Shown piece after piece: positions 28,379 to 37,059 of a stretch of DNA of 64,000 nt. Positions within the stretch are counted from its first letter, which is position 1. The number at the start of each line of letters is the position of its first letter. A program made the translations under genes and the position numbers. The stretch lies in NCBI RefSeq assembly GCF_030696665.1, contig NZ_JAUYRV010000046.1, positions 1 through 64,000 of the forward strand, in the 5' to 3' direction. The stretch is from Novosphingobium sp. Its GTDB lineage: Bacteria > Pseudomonadota > Alphaproteobacteria > Sphingomonadales > Sphingomonadaceae. A model generated the notes under the pieces. It had not been told where the DNA came from. It was given only the letters and a program-made list of their open reading frames with translations, and did no database searches.

Positions 28379-28954
28379 ATGCCGACAATCGATCCGCGTA
28401 TCGATGCGCACATTGCCAAGGCAGGAGAGTTTGCCCGCCCGATCCTTGAACGCTTCCGCGCGCTGGTCCATCGCGAAATCCCGGACTGCGTCGAAGCGAT
28501 AAAATGGGGCATGCCGCACTTCACATTGCGGGGTAAGAACCTCGCCGGGATGGCCGCATTCAAGGCGCACGTCTCGGTGTTCTTTCACGATGATGAGCAG
28601 TTGGGCGGCACAGGCCCCTTCCGCAAGATCGCCAGCCTTGACCAGTTTCCTGACGAGGAACAGGTCATCCAGCGGCTGAACGCGGCGGCGGAACGGCTCT
28701 CTACTGCGTCAACCTCTCCAAAACCGAAGGCCGCACCAAAGCCTGTTCCCGACGTGCCATCCAGTTTTGCCGATGCTCTGGAAACCGCCGCTGTGCGTGA
28801 CCGTTTTGACGCGATGGCACCGGGTCAACGCCGGGAATACATCGAATGGATTGTAGAGGCCAAGACCGACGCCACTCGCGACAAGCGTATCGCGCATGCC
28901 GTCGAATGGATCGGGGAGGGCAAGCCACGCAACTGGAAGTACCAGAAATGCTGA
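28379..28954 (+). CDS. YdeI/OmdA-like DUF1801 protein
   Basis: 191 residues from ATG 28379, chosen because GGGAG lies just upstream; a GTG ten codons earlier lacks a site. The N-terminal half is a DUF1801/YdhG-like domain (CVEAIKWGMPHF, FKAHVSVFF). The C-terminal half matches the bacteriocin-protection/OmdA domain (FDAMAPGQRREYIEWI, KRIAHAVEWI). The two are linked by a proline/lysine stretch. The role is unknown; related proteins have been tied to antimicrobial peptide resistance. It sits 31 bases after the E2 gene, perhaps cotranscribed. Confidence 0.8.
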   Translation: MPTIDPRIDAHIAKAGEFARPILERFRALVHREIPDCVEAIKWGMPHFTLRGKNLAGMAAFKAHVSVFFHDDEQLGGTGPFRKIASLDQFPDEEQVIQRLNAAAERLSTASTSPKPKAAPKPVPDVPSSFADALETAAVRDRFDAMAPGQRREYIEWIVEAKTDATRDKRIAHAVEWIGEGKPRNWKYQKC

Positions 28955-29013
28955 CCCAGTCGGGGCATACCAAAGGAAATTTGCGGAGAGCCGAAAATGC
29001 TGCACGAACAGCG

Positions 29014-29042
29014 TTGACAGCCCGCAAGCTCTGCCATAGAGG
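29014..29042 (+). promoter_or_regulatory. Promoter of the first tRNA-Asp gene
   Basis: A perfect -35 TTGACA (29014-29019) is followed by a 17-base spacer and TAGAGG as -10 (29037-29042), ending 18 bases before the tRNA. The identical arrangement precedes the second copy, which supports the call. Confidence 0.65.
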
Positions 29043-29060
29043 CGGCGCTCCCAAGGGTGA

Positions 29061-29137
29061 GCGGGTGTAGCTCAGTTGGTTAGAGTATCGGCCTGTCACG
29101 CCGAGGGTCGCGGGTTCAAGTCCCGTCACTCGCGCCA
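29061..29137 (+). tRNA. tRNA-Asp (anticodon GTC), copy 1
   Basis: 77 bases with encoded CCA. The acceptor GCGGGTG/CACTCGC has one G-U pair, the anticodon loop is CTGTCAC (GTC), and the T-arm has GGTTCAAGTCC. It is identical in sequence to the copy 215 bases downstream. Confidence 0.97.
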
Positions 29138-29150
29138 TTGGGAAGATTTA

Positions 29151-29180
29151 AAAGGCGCCTTCGGGCGCCTTTTTCTTTTC
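29151..29180 (+). terminator. Rho-independent terminator of tRNA-Asp copy 1
   Basis: AAAGGCGCC-TTCG-GGCGCCTTT gives a 9-bp perfect stem with a UUCG-type loop (29151-29172), followed by a T-rich tail to 29179. It separates the two tRNA-Asp units. Confidence 0.9.
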
Positions 29181-29227
29181 CTGATTTCCGCGTCACGCGC
29201 TGTGGAAAACTTCCCGAAATCTGGCCG

Positions 29228-29256
29228 TTGACACTCCGCTGCACCTGCCATAGAGG
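29228..29256 (+). promoter_or_regulatory. Promoter of the second tRNA-Asp gene
   Basis: TTGACA (29228-29233), a 17-base spacer and TAGAGG (29251-29256), exactly as for copy 1. The leader after it (CTCCCAAGGG) is also shared between the copies. Confidence 0.65.
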
Positions 29257-29275
29257 CGCGTCTCCCAAGGGGCAC

Positions 29276-29352
29276 GCGGGTGTAGCTCAGTTGGTTAGAG
29301 TATCGGCCTGTCACGCCGAGGGTCGCGGGTTCAAGTCCCGTCACTCGCGCCA
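29276..29352 (+). tRNA. tRNA-Asp (anticodon GTC), copy 2
   Basis: 77 bases, identical to copy 1 including CCA. It has its own promoter-like box. No convincing terminator with a T-run is seen before the convergent DUF2842 gene. Confidence 0.97.
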
Positions 29353-29432
29353 CCTTGGGAATTTCTTTCAGAAGCGGTTTGTCTGACGGTGCAGGGGCTT
29401 TACGCCCCGCTCCACTCAGACCTGCGCTTCAA

Positions 29433-29663
29433 TCACCCCCAGCGCCCGGTTTCCATCCAGATCAGGAACCGCCGCAGGGGCAGCAGCCACACTGTACCGA
29501 ACACGACATACGCCAGTGTCTGCAGCAGAACGTGCCACCCACCGATGATCGCCGAAGCTGATGCAACAGCAAAGACATAGACGCACAGCGCCAAGACCAG
29601 CCCAATGATGCCTACCGGTTTACGCCAGGTTGGGCGCCAATCCGGCCTTTCAGGTTGTGTCAC
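29433..29663 (-). CDS. Small membrane protein, DUF2842
   Basis: 76 residues from GTG 29663, which overlaps the stop of the cyclo-ligase gene (GTGA) and has GGGAG upstream. It has two membrane segments (VGIIGLVLALCVYVFAVASA and WHVLLQTLAYVVFGTVWLLP) and the conserved ends PTWRKPVG and RFLIWMETGRWG that define DUF2842. The family is restricted largely to alphaproteobacteria and its role is unknown. It is the last gene of the leftward zapA cluster. Confidence 0.85.
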   Translation of the reverse strand: MTQPERPDWRPTWRKPVGIIGLVLALCVYVFAVASASAIIGGWHVLLQTLAYVVFGTVWLLPLRRFLIWMETGRWG

Positions 29664-30247
29664 GCTGCATGCTCCCAAGGTCCATAGATTCGCGTTGGCG
29701 TTACCACGGCGTGGAGCGGAACGTCATGCGGCTCACGGGGCAGATCGTCTACCAACTGGCAGTCCCACGCCAAGCCGATGGGCAGCGCCGATGGATTGGC
29801 CTCCAGCCAACGGTCATAATGCCCGCCGCCTTGCCCCAATCGGCCACCATCGGCTGCAAATCCGACCAAAGGCACAAACAGCACATCGGGGATAAGCATC
29901 GCTGCATCGCCTGCCGGTTGCACAATGCCCTTCCACGGGCCCGGCACAAGCAGATCATCCACCCACGGCGAGGCCCATTCGCGGAAGACCATTGGCGATT
30001 CGCGCGATTCAAACCACGGCAAGGCAACCTTGTGCCCTGCTTCGTGAAAGTGCCGTGCATAGGCGGTTGCCGGTGCTTCCGCAGGCCCGGCAAGATAAAG
30101 GCCAACTACAGCATCATCAGGAACGAGTGCAGCCACGGGCGAGGGCGGGCGTTTGAACATCAGCGCCATCACGCGCGGGTCAATCGCCAGAACATGGGCA
30201 TTGCGCCGCGCTCTCAGTTCACTGCGCAGCGCATTCTTGGCTTCCAC
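29660..30247 (-). CDS. 5-formyltetrahydrofolate cyclo-ligase
   Basis: Converts 5-formyl-THF to 5,10-methenyl-THF with ATP (FthC/YgfA family). 195 residues from GTG 30247 (VEAKNALRSELRARR), preceded by ACGGAG. The signature VPLVGFAADGGRLGQGGG and HYDRWL is present, as is the N-terminal ATP-site RSELRARRN. A longer frame to 30292 would run into the 6S RNA and is rejected. Gene order zapA, 6S RNA, cyclo-ligase is the same as the classical enterobacterial arrangement. It is overlapped by the DUF2842 gene. Confidence 0.92.
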   Translation of the reverse strand: MEAKNALRSELRARRNAHVLAIDPRVMALMFKRPPSPVAALVPDDAVVGLYLAGPAEAPATAYARHFHEAGHKVALPWFESRESPMVFREWASPWVDDLLVPGPWKGIVQPAGDAAMLIPDVLFVPLVGFAADGGRLGQGGGHYDRWLEANPSALPIGLAWDCQLVDDLPREPHDVPLHAVVTPTRIYGPWEHAA

Positions 30248-30272
30248 GCGAGGCTCCGTGATTCTGCAAAAT

Positions 30273-30446
30273 AAGGAGGGTGACGGGCCCACCGTGGTCG
30301 TTAGCTCGGAAAATCCTCTGACGCCTCGACGTCAGGTGGGGACCGCTTGCCCGGGACCAGGATCCCAGACAGGGGCAGCCCCCTTGGATTGCTTATAGCC
30401 TCAGGGATGTTCATGCGGCTCGTGCCGGGCAGATCCCGTCCCCCTT
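30273..30446 (-). ncRNA. ssrS: 6S RNA
   Basis: About 174 bases between zapA and the cyclo-ligase gene, the position where 6S RNA is found in many proteobacteria. The two ends can pair (5' AAGGGGGACGGG with 3' CCCGTCACCCTCCTT, with small bulges), giving the long closing stem. Several shorter helices follow inside, including CTGACG/CGTCAG and GGGATCCTGGTCCC, and the region CCCTGAGGCTATAAGC resembles the known 6S inner segment. It would bind housekeeping RNA polymerase in stationary phase. Exact ends and the internal bubble are estimated. Confidence 0.72.
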
Positions 30447-30471
30447 GATCTAGGCACTCACTGGCCTTTTC

Positions 30472-30807
30472 TCAAGGGGCTTGTTCCAAAGTCGCCGCCA
30501 CAGATTCTATCCGTTCGGCAAGTCGGGTCACGCGCTCGACGATCAGGTCGTCCACCTCGGCGATGGCCACGGGTTCGTCGGCTGTCGGTGGCGGTGCCAC
30601 GATTGGCGCGTGCCGGTGTGCTTCGTGCAGTTCATCGGCCAGCATCAGCGCTGAAAACAGCAGCATGCGCGGCTCGGTCTGCCCACTGCCCATGCGGCTT
30701 GCGCGCTCGTCGATCATTCGGCCGAGCATCGCAATATGGTCTTCTTCGCCATCCGCACACGATACTGTGAAGGGACGGCCACCGATCATCAGTGTCAGGT
30801 TGCTCAT
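30472..30807 (-). CDS. zapA: Cell division protein ZapA
   Basis: Promotes FtsZ bundling at the division site. The 111 residues have the ZapA core: LMIGGRPFTVSCADGEEDHI, LGRMIDERASRMG, and MLLFSALMLADELHEA, then a C-terminal coiled coil. The ATG overlaps the stop of the upstream coiled-coil gene (ATGA), so the pair is translationally coupled. The 6S RNA gene follows on the same strand. Confidence 0.92.
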   Translation of the reverse strand: MSNLTLMIGGRPFTVSCADGEEDHIAMLGRMIDERASRMGSGQTEPRMLLFSALMLADELHEAHRHAPIVAPPPTADEPVAIAEVDDLIVERVTRLAERIESVAATLEQAP

Positions 30808-31001
30808 TTGGGCAGGCCTGCCAACAGCAGGTCCAATTGCCGCAACTCCTGCGCAACCGTGTCTTTCAGCTTGCGGTGACGGACCTTGAGAAGCGCAAGC
30901 TCCTCGGCCGTTTCACCGCCCTGTTGTATAACCGCAGCTTCAACCCGCACGAGCGCTTGCTCAAGCCGGTCCAAAGCGGTGCCCAATCCATCCATCGTCA
31001 T
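30804..31001 (-). CDS. Small coiled-coil protein coupled to ZapA (ZauP-like candidate)
   Basis: 65 residues, almost entirely heptad-like helix: LDRLEQALVRVEAAVIQQ, a short GGETAEELALLK, and LKDTVAQELRQLDLLLAGL. No other domain. In Caulobacter, ZapA is encoded with an upstream coiled-coil partner, ZauP, that helps organise the Z-ring; this gene has the same position and architecture. Homology is not provable by eye, so the name is left out. It is the promoter-proximal gene of the leftward cluster. Confidence 0.65.
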   Translation of the reverse strand: MTMDGLGTALDRLEQALVRVEAAVIQQGGETAEELALLKVRHRKLKDTVAQELRQLDLLLAGLPK

Positions 31002-31236
31002 GGTCGATGAAACTACCAGATCGGGCCTTTATCGCAACCGTCGCTCAACCCTTATTCGGGGGAATGCTGTTGCATCGTGCTAAAGACAGCGCAGGACAAC
31101 GCATTTGCAGCAAAGAACCCTGTCCCGCAGCCTTGACCCATCGCCCTGCCATGACCAAAGAGGCCCGGCTCCGAATCAGCGGATTTCGTGCGGGCCAGAT
31201 GCTGGCGGCACGAACAGGGAAGGGCTAATTTCAAGC
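31002..31236. other. Divergent intergenic region between the zapA cluster and tkt
   Basis: 235 bases that must contain promoters for the leftward zapA operon and the rightward carbon-metabolism cluster. No confident sigma-70 boxes, hairpins or operator-like repeats were recognised. An open frame that extends tkt upstream from 31105 lies here but has no ribosome site and poor coding character. Confidence 0.5.
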
Positions 31237-33204
31237 ATGACACGCGAAACCACCGCGCTGGCACCTATGGCCAACGCGATCCGTGCGCTTGCCATGGACG
31301 CAGTCCAGGCAGCCAATTCGGGGCATCCCGGCATGCCGATGGGTATGGCCGATGTCGCCACGGTGCTGTGGACGCAGTTCCTGAAGCATGATCCTTCGGC
31401 CCCCGACTGGTCGGACCGTGATCGCTTCGTGCTGTCGGCCGGTCATGGGTCGATGCTGATTTATGCGCTGCTGTATCTGACGGGTTATGAAAGCCCGACG
31501 ATGGATGACATCCGCAAGTTCCGCCAGATCGACAGCGTTTGCGCCGGTCACCCCGAAAACTTCCTGATCGATGGCGTTGAATGCACCACCGGCCCGCTGG
31601 GGCAAGGTGTGGCAATGGCCGTCGGCTTTGCGATGGCAGAGCGTCACCTCAACGCTCAGTTCGGCGACGATCTGGTTGACCACAAGACCTGGGTGATCGC
31701 CGGCGACGGCTGCCTGATGGAAGGCATCAACCACGAAGCTGTGGGCCTTGCTGGCACGCTCAAGCTCGGCCGCCTCAACGTGCTGTGGGACGACAACAAG
31801 ATCACGATTGATGGCGATACCTCGCTTTCGACCACCGAGGACATCCTTGGCCGCTACACTGCGTCGGGTTGGCATGTTACCACGTGCGATGGCCATGACT
31901 TTGCCGACATTGCCCGCGCTCTGGCCGAAGCAGAAGTCGATCCGCGCCCGTCGCTGGTCGCCTGCCGCACGGTGATCGGCAAGGGCGCGCCCAACAAGCA
32001 GGGCGGTCATAACGTCCACGGCTCGCCGCTGGGTGCTGATGAAATCGCAGCCGCGCGCGACTATCTGGGCTGGACTGCAGCACCGTTCGAAGTGCCTGCA
32101 GACATCCTTGCCAACTGGCGTGCTGCCGGTGAAGCAGGCAAGGCCACACGTGCAGCGTGGGAAGCCCGCGCCGCCGGGAGCGACAAGGCAGCAGAACTCG
32201 CCCGCCGCATGGCTGGCGAACTGCCCGCCGAAACCGGTTACGACGCTTATATCCAGTCGCTGATCGCCAATCCGCCCAAGGTTGCCACGCGCAAGTCCAG
32301 CGAAATGGCGCTCGAAGCGTTCACGGCGAATGTGCCGGAAATGGTTGGTGGATCGGCTGACCTTACCGGTTCGAACAATACCAAGACCAAGTCGACCACG
32401 CCGTTCACGCCCGAAAGCTACGAAGGTCGCTATGTCTATTACGGCATCCGCGAGTTCGGGATGGCCGCTGCGATGAACGGCATGGCGCTGCACGGAGGCG
32501 TGATCCCCTACGGCGGTACGTTCCTGATCTTCTCGGACTATTGCCGCAACGCAATCCGCCTCTCGGCGCTTCAGCACCAGCGCGTGGTCTATGTTCTGAC
32601 GCACGATTCCATCGGTCTTGGTGAAGATGGGCCGACGCATCAGCCGGTCGAGCATGTCATGTCGCTGCGCATGATCCCGAACCTGCTGGTCTTCCGCCCG
32701 GCCGATGCGATTGAAACGGCTGAGGCTTGGTCGCTGGCGCTGGCCAACAAGGATCGGCCCAGCGTTCTGGCGCTTACCCGTCAGAACCTCGCGCCGGTCC
32801 GTTTCGACGCTGAAATGCAGAGCGCGAAGGGGGCGTATCGCCTCGTCTCCGCCAATGCCGCACGCAAGGTCGTGCTGCTGGCCACTGGTTCGGAAGTGGC
32901 GATTGCCAAGGACGTTGCTGTGGCACTCGAAGCGCAGGGCATCGGCGCAGATGTCGTGTCGTTCCCGTGCTGGGAACTGTTCGAAGAACAGGATGCCGCT
33001 TACAAGACTGACCTGCTGCCGGCAGACGCACTCAAGGTTTCGATTGAGGCAGGCGTAACACTGGGTTGGCAGAAGTATGTGGGCGATGGCCTGACCATCG
33101 GCATTGACACCTTCGGCGCATCTGCCCCGATCGACGTTCTCTATGACTATTTCGGCCTCACCGCCGACAAGATTGTCCCGCAGATCCTTTCGCGGGTTTC
33201 GTAA
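31237..33204 (+). CDS. tkt: Transketolase
   Basis: Transfers two-carbon ketol units in the pentose phosphate pathway and needs TPP. 655 residues from ATG 31237 ([21 protein letters not shown]). Diagnostic motifs: [23 protein letters not shown], the TPP site [14 protein letters not shown]...[10 protein letters not shown], and [14 protein letters not shown]. An AGGGAAGGG sits about 14 bases upstream, slightly far. It is the first gene of the gap-pgk-fba block, 20 bases before gap. Confidence 0.96.
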   Translation: MTRETTALAPMANAIRALAMDAVQAANSGHPGMPMGMADVATVLWTQFLKHDPSAPDWSDRDRFVLSAGHGSMLIYALLYLTGYESPTMDDIRKFRQIDSVCAGHPENFLIDGVECTTGPLGQGVAMAVGFAMAERHLNAQFGDDLVDHKTWVIAGDGCLMEGINHEAVGLAGTLKLGRLNVLWDDNKITIDGDTSLSTTEDILGRYTASGWHVTTCDGHDFADIARALAEAEVDPRPSLVACRTVIGKGAPNKQGGHNVHGSPLGADEIAAARDYLGWTAAPFEVPADILANWRAAGEAGKATRAAWEARAAGSDKAAELARRMAGELPAETGYDAYIQSLIANPPKVATRKSSEMALEAFTANVPEMVGGSADLTGSNNTKTKSTTPFTPESYEGRYVYYGIREFGMAAAMNGMALHGGVIPYGGTFLIFSDYCRNAIRLSALQHQRVVYVLTHDSIGLGEDGPTHQPVEHVMSLRMIPNLLVFRPADAIETAEAWSLALANKDRPSVLALTRQNLAPVRFDAEMQSAKGAYRLVSANAARKVVLLATGSEVAIAKDVAVALEAQGIGADVVSFPCWELFEEQDAAYKTDLLPADALKVSIEAGVTLGWQKYVGDGLTIGIDTFGASAPIDVLYDYFGLTADKIVPQILSRVS

Positions 33205-33224
33205 ATCAACAGGAGATACCTGAC

Positions 33225-34232
33225 ATGGCTATCAAGGTTGCAATCAACGGTTTCGGTCGCATCGGGCGCAATGTCGCCCGCGCCATCCTCGAACGGCCCG
33301 ATTGCGGCCTTGAGCTGGTTTCGATCAACGATCTTGCAGACGCCAAGGCCAACGCCCTGCTGTTCAAGCGTGACAGCGTTCACGGCGCGTTCTCGGGCGA
33401 TGTTTCGGTTGATGGCAACGATCTGATCGTAAACGGTCAGCGCATCCAGGTGACCGCCGAGCGTGATCCCGCCAACCTGCCACATGCCGCCAACGGCATC
33501 GACATTGCGATGGAATGCACCGGCTTCTTCACCAACCGCGAAGGTGGCCAGAAGCATATCGATGCAGGCGCCAAGCGCGTCCTGATCTCTGCACCGGGCA
33601 AGAACGTCGATCTCACGGTCGTATTCGGCGTGAACCACGACAAGCTCACTGCCGATCACAAGATCGTGTCGAACGCCTCGTGCACCACCAACTGCCTCGC
33701 ACCGATGGCCAAGGTTCTGCACGAAGCCATCGGGATCGAGCGTGGCCTGATGACGACGATCCATTCGTACACCAACGACCAGAAGATCCTCGACCAGATC
33801 CACAGCGATCCGCGCCGCGCCCGCGCTGCGGCGATGAACATGATCCCCACCAGCACCGGCGCTGCCGTGGCTGTTGGCGAAGTTCTCCCCGACCTGAAGG
33901 GCAAGCTCGATGGTTCGTCGATCCGCGTGCCGACCCCGAACGTTTCGGTCGTCGACCTGACCTTCACGCCAAAGCGCGACACCACGCTTGAGGAAGTCAA
34001 CGGCGTGCTCAAGGCTGCTGCCGAAGGCGCACTGAAGGGCGTGCTGGGTTACACCGACGAGCCGCTGGTCTCGATCGACTTCAACCACGATGCGCACTCG
34101 TCGACCATCGACAGCCTCGAAACCGCTGTCCTCGAAGGCAAGCTGGTCCGCGTCCTTTCGTGGTATGACTACGAGTGGGGCTTCTCGAACCGGATGCTCG
34201 ATACAGCAGGCGCGATGGCCAAGTTTCTTTGA
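33225..34232 (+). CDS. gap: Glyceraldehyde-3-phosphate dehydrogenase, type I
   Basis: Oxidises G3P to 1,3-bisphosphoglycerate. 335 residues from ATG 33225 with AGGAGA upstream. It begins [16 protein letters not shown], and the catalytic cysteine is C153 in SNASCTTNC. The coenzyme-loop residue following SIND is leucine, and a clear NAD-type signature is not decisive by eye; NAD preference is likely for this family. It lies between transketolase and the MOSC gene on the same strand. Confidence 0.96.
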   Translation: MAIKVAINGFGRIGRNVARAILERPDCGLELVSINDLADAKANALLFKRDSVHGAFSGDVSVDGNDLIVNGQRIQVTAERDPANLPHAANGIDIAMECTGFFTNREGGQKHIDAGAKRVLISAPGKNVDLTVVFGVNHDKLTADHKIVSNASCTTNCLAPMAKVLHEAIGIERGLMTTIHSYTNDQKILDQIHSDPRRARAAAMNMIPTSTGAAVAVGEVLPDLKGKLDGSSIRVPTPNVSVVDLTFTPKRDTTLEEVNGVLKAAAEGALKGVLGYTDEPLVSIDFNHDAHSSTIDSLETAVLEGKLVRVLSWYDYEWGFSNRMLDTAGAMAKFL

Positions 34233-34248
34233 TCTATTTCACTGACGG

Positions 34249-34728
34249 GTGGATAAAGTGAACGGGCGTCTCGGGGGTATTGCGCGGCACGATAAATCGC
34301 GCGGGCCTATTGAGACGCTCGATCACGTTGCGGTGACCCGCGCGGACGGCGTTCACGGCGATCGTCGCGGTACGATCCGCGCCGGAAAGTCCGGCCGCCG
34401 CCAAGTCTCGCTGATCGAAGCGGAAAGTTGGGCTGCTGCGATGGCCGAACTGGAACTTCCGGCGGAGAAAGTGCTGGCTTGGCATGTGCGCCGCGCGAAC
34501 CTTCTGGTTGAAGGTGTGCGCCTGCCTCGCGAGGCTGGAAAAGTTATCGCCATCGGCAATGGCCTGCGCATAGAAGTCACCTGCGAATGCGATCCATGCT
34601 TCCGTATGGATGAAATTCTGCCCGGCCTGAAACACGTGCTGTTGCCAGATTGGCGCGGCGGAGTGCTGGGTTGCGTGCTGTCCGATGGTGAAATCGCTAT
34701 TGGTGATGAAGTGAGGATCGAGGAATGA
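34249..34728 (+). CDS. MOSC-domain protein
   Basis: 159 residues from GTG 34249; GTG 34258 is an alternative with GGGTGGA just upstream. The MOSC fold is indicated by [34 protein letters not shown] and a conserved cysteine motif [12 protein letters not shown] followed by [11 protein letters not shown]. Stand-alone MOSC proteins are linked to molybdenum-cofactor sulfur transfer or sulfur delivery. Its stop overlaps the pgk start (ATGA), so it is embedded in the glycolytic operon. The substrate is unknown. Confidence 0.85.
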   Translation: MDKVNGRLGGIARHDKSRGPIETLDHVAVTRADGVHGDRRGTIRAGKSGRRQVSLIEAESWAAAMAELELPAEKVLAWHVRRANLLVEGVRLPREAGKVIAIGNGLRIEVTCECDPCFRMDEILPGLKHVLLPDWRGGVLGCVLSDGEIAIGDEVRIEE

Positions 34729-35912
34729 CCTTCAAGACTCTGGACGATCTCGGCGACCTGACAGGCAAGACCGTGCTGGTACGTGAGGATCTCAACGTGC
34801 CGATGGCCGACGGTATGGTCACTGACGATACGCGCCTGCGCGCCACCGTGACCACGCTGTGCGAACTGGCGGACAAAGGTGCAAAAGTCCTCGTACTCGC
34901 CCACTTCGGTCGCCCCAAAGGGCAGCCATCCGAAGAGTTCTCGCTGAAAAAGCTTGCAGCGCCGCTCGCCCATGTACTGGGCCGCCCGGTCAGCTATATT
35001 GACTGGGAGGGCGACAAGGCCGCCGTCGCTGCGCTGTCGTCCGGTGCCATCGCGGTCCTTGAAAACACCCGTTTCTTCGGCGGCGAGGAAAAGAATGACC
35101 CCTCCGTAGTCGAGCGCTTTGCCAGCCTTGGCGACATCTACGTCAATGACGCCTTCTCTGCCGCCCATCGCGCCCATGCCTCGACAGAAGGTTTGGCGCA
35201 CGTCCTGCCAGCCTATGCAGGACGTGCAATGGAGGCTGAGTTGAAGGCACTTCAGAAGGCCCTAGGTGCGCCTGAGCGCCCGGTCGCGGCTGTTGTCGGT
35301 GGTGCCAAAGTTTCGACCAAGCTCGACGTGCTCAAGCATCTGGTCAGCAAGGTTGATCACCTGATCATCGGCGGCGGCATGGCCAACACCTTCCTTGCGG
35401 CGCGTGGCGTTGCCGTTGGCAAGTCGCTGTGTGAGCATGACCTGACCGGCACCGCCGAGGAAATCCTCGACAATGCTGACAAGGCGGGCTGCACGGTCCA
35501 TTTGCCTTACGACGTTGTCGTCTCGAAGGAATTTGCGGCAAACCCGGCGTCGCTTCGCACGTGCAACGTGCATGAAGTGGCAGCAGACGAGATGATCCTT
35601 GATGTCGGTCCTGCTGCCATCGAAGCGCTGGCTGATGTGCTGAAAACTTGCCGCACGCTTGTCTGGAATGGTCCAATGGGGGCGTTCGAAACCGAACCCT
35701 TTGACACTGCTACGGTGGCATTGGCGAAGAGTGCCGCTGCGCTGACCAAGGAAGGCTCGCTTGTTTCGGTCGCGGGTGGCGGTGACACCGTTGCTGCGCT
35801 CAATCATGCTGGCGTTGCAGGCGATTTCTCCTACGTTTCGACGGCAGGCGGTGCATTCCTTGAATGGATGGAAGGCAAGGAACTGCCCGGCGTCGCCGCG
35901 CTCGAAATGTAA
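34725..35912 (+). CDS. pgk: Phosphoglycerate kinase
   Basis: Makes ATP from 1,3-bisphosphoglycerate. 395 residues, full length. Key motifs are [25 protein letters not shown]-like [27 protein letters not shown] and [15 protein letters not shown] 34725 overlaps the MOSC stop, indicating coupling. Two successive terminator hairpins follow the stop before the aldolase gene. Confidence 0.97.
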   Translation: MTFKTLDDLGDLTGKTVLVREDLNVPMADGMVTDDTRLRATVTTLCELADKGAKVLVLAHFGRPKGQPSEEFSLKKLAAPLAHVLGRPVSYIDWEGDKAAVAALSSGAIAVLENTRFFGGEEKNDPSVVERFASLGDIYVNDAFSAAHRAHASTEGLAHVLPAYAGRAMEAELKALQKALGAPERPVAAVVGGAKVSTKLDVLKHLVSKVDHLIIGGGMANTFLAARGVAVGKSLCEHDLTGTAEEILDNADKAGCTVHLPYDVVVSKEFAANPASLRTCNVHEVAADEMILDVGPAAIEALADVLKTCRTLVWNGPMGAFETEPFDTATVALAKSAAALTKEGSLVSVAGGGDTVAALNHAGVAGDFSYVSTAGGAFLEWMEGKELPGVAALEM

Positions 35913-35923
35913 AAAAATCGCGG

Positions 35924-35957
35924 AGCGCGTGTTGCACTGCGGCACGCGCTTCTTTAT
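35924..35957 (+). terminator. First terminator after pgk
   Basis: An 8-bp stem AGCGCGTG/CACGCGCT (35924-35931 with 35943-35950) followed by TCTTTAT, 12 bases after the pgk stop. Confidence 0.7.
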
Positions 35958-36048
35958 GGCGTGATCTCGCATAGGTATGCGCCTTTTCCCCAGACGCTCG
36001 CACGATGGCTGAGCGTCTTTTTATGGCGCATTCGCGCATAGGTATGCG
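35951..36048 (+). repeat. Tandem duplicated element with 12-base palindrome
   Basis: The string TTATGGCG, a variable patch, then the palindrome GCATAGGTATGC occurs twice, 67 bases apart (palindromes at 35969-35980 and 36036-36047). Each copy lies directly after a terminator hairpin. The palindrome reads GCATA-GG-TATGC on both strands, which is the shape of a dimeric repressor site or a short stem. It lies upstream of the aldolase gene and may regulate it. Confidence 0.6.
35992..36022 (+). terminator. Second terminator-like hairpin before the aldolase gene
   Basis: Perfect 8-bp stem AGACGCTC/GAGCGTCT (35992-35999 with 36011-36018) and a run of five T residues (36018-36022). It is stronger than the first. 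It could act as a transcription attenuator for the aldolase gene. Confidence 0.7.
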
Positions 36049-36089
36049 GAGCCGGTATTCCGGGGTTTCCGCCAGAACAGGACGGACCG

Positions 36090-36995
36090 ATGAACACGAC
36101 CGAAATGACCGCGAAGATGGCAACCGGCAATGGCTTCATCGCCGCGCTCGACCAGTCAGGCGGTTCGACTCCCAAAGCGCTGGCAGGCTACGGCGTGACA
36201 GAAGATGCCTGGACCACCGAAGAGGAAATGTTCGGCCTGATCCACGACATGCGCGCCCGCATCATCCGTTCGGACGTGTTCCACGGTGAGAAGGTCATCG
36301 GCGCGATCCTGTTCGAACGCACGATGGACGGCCATGTTGATGGCAAGTCTGTGCCTGCCGCCTTGATCGAAAAGGGCGTCGTGCCCTTCATCAAGATCGA
36401 CAAGGGTCTGGAAGACGAAGTCAACGGCGTTCAACTGATGAAGCCGATGCCGACGCTCGACGCGCTGCTCGAAAAGTCCAAGGCGCTCGGCGTTTATGGC
36501 ACCAAGGAACGCTCGGTCATCAACTCGGCCAACCGCGAAGGCATTGCCGCCGTGGTCGCGCAGCAGTTCGAAGTGGGCATGCAGGTTCTCGGCCACGGCA
36601 TGATGCCGATTATCGAGCCTGAAGTGAACATCAAGAGCGACACCCGTGCTGAATGCGACACGATGCTGCTCGACGAAATCCTCAAGGCCCTCGACGTGCT
36701 GCCGGAAGGCACGCAGGTCATGCTCAAGCTTTCGCTCCCCGTCGCGCCTTGCACGTTTGACCCCTTGGTCAATCACCCCAAGGTCCTGCGCGTCGTCGCG
36801 CTTTCCGGCGGATTCAAACGTCCCGAAGCCTGCGTTGAACTCGCCAAGAACACCGGGATCATCGCCAGCTTCAGCCGCGCTCTGCTCGAAGACCTGCGTC
36901 ACCAGATGACCAATGCGGAATTCGACGCTGCGCTTGGCGCGGCCATCAACGACATCTACACCGGCTCGACGCAAAAGACCCTCGTCGCTGCATAA
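36090..36995 (+). CDS. Class I fructose-bisphosphate aldolase
   Basis: Splits fructose-1,6-bisphosphate by a Schiff-base mechanism. 301 residues, the length of the bacterial class I family. The start reads MNTTEMTAKMATGNGFIAALDQSGGSTPKAL, and the protein has GAILFERTM, PFIKIDKGL, the catalytic-lysine region MLKLSLPV and IIEPEVNI. The class II enzyme was not seen. It is separated from pgk by two hairpins, so it may have its own promoter near the duplicated palindrome. A strong terminator follows it. Confidence 0.92.
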   Translation: MNTTEMTAKMATGNGFIAALDQSGGSTPKALAGYGVTEDAWTTEEEMFGLIHDMRARIIRSDVFHGEKVIGAILFERTMDGHVDGKSVPAALIEKGVVPFIKIDKGLEDEVNGVQLMKPMPTLDALLEKSKALGVYGTKERSVINSANREGIAAVVAQQFEVGMQVLGHGMMPIIEPEVNIKSDTRAECDTMLLDEILKALDVLPEGTQVMLKLSLPVAPCTFDPLVNHPKVLRVVALSGGFKRPEACVELAKNTGIIASFSRALLEDLRHQMTNAEFDAALGAAINDIYTGSTQKTLVAA

Positions 36996-37022
36996 CCTGT
37001 TCGTTTGAGAGGACGGAAAGGC

Positions 37023-37059
37023 CACCCCGCCACCAGCAAAGCTGGGGCGGGGTGTTTTT
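37023..37059 (+). terminator. Terminator after the aldolase gene
   Basis: A long stem CACCCCGCC/GGCGGGGTG enclosing CCAGC/GCTGG around AAA (37023-37054), followed by TTTTT (37055-37059). It ends the carbon-metabolism block from transketolase and separates it from the convergent lipoprotein gene. Confidence 0.88.

Noticed and set aside
29390..29410. GGGGC-TTTAC-GCCCC as the terminator of tRNA-Asp copy 2
   Set aside because: The stem is only five base pairs and no T-run follows, so it is too weak to call.
31231..32655. A 474-codon minus-strand frame opposite transketolase
   Set aside because: Antisense of a recognised enzyme with no motif or ribosome site.
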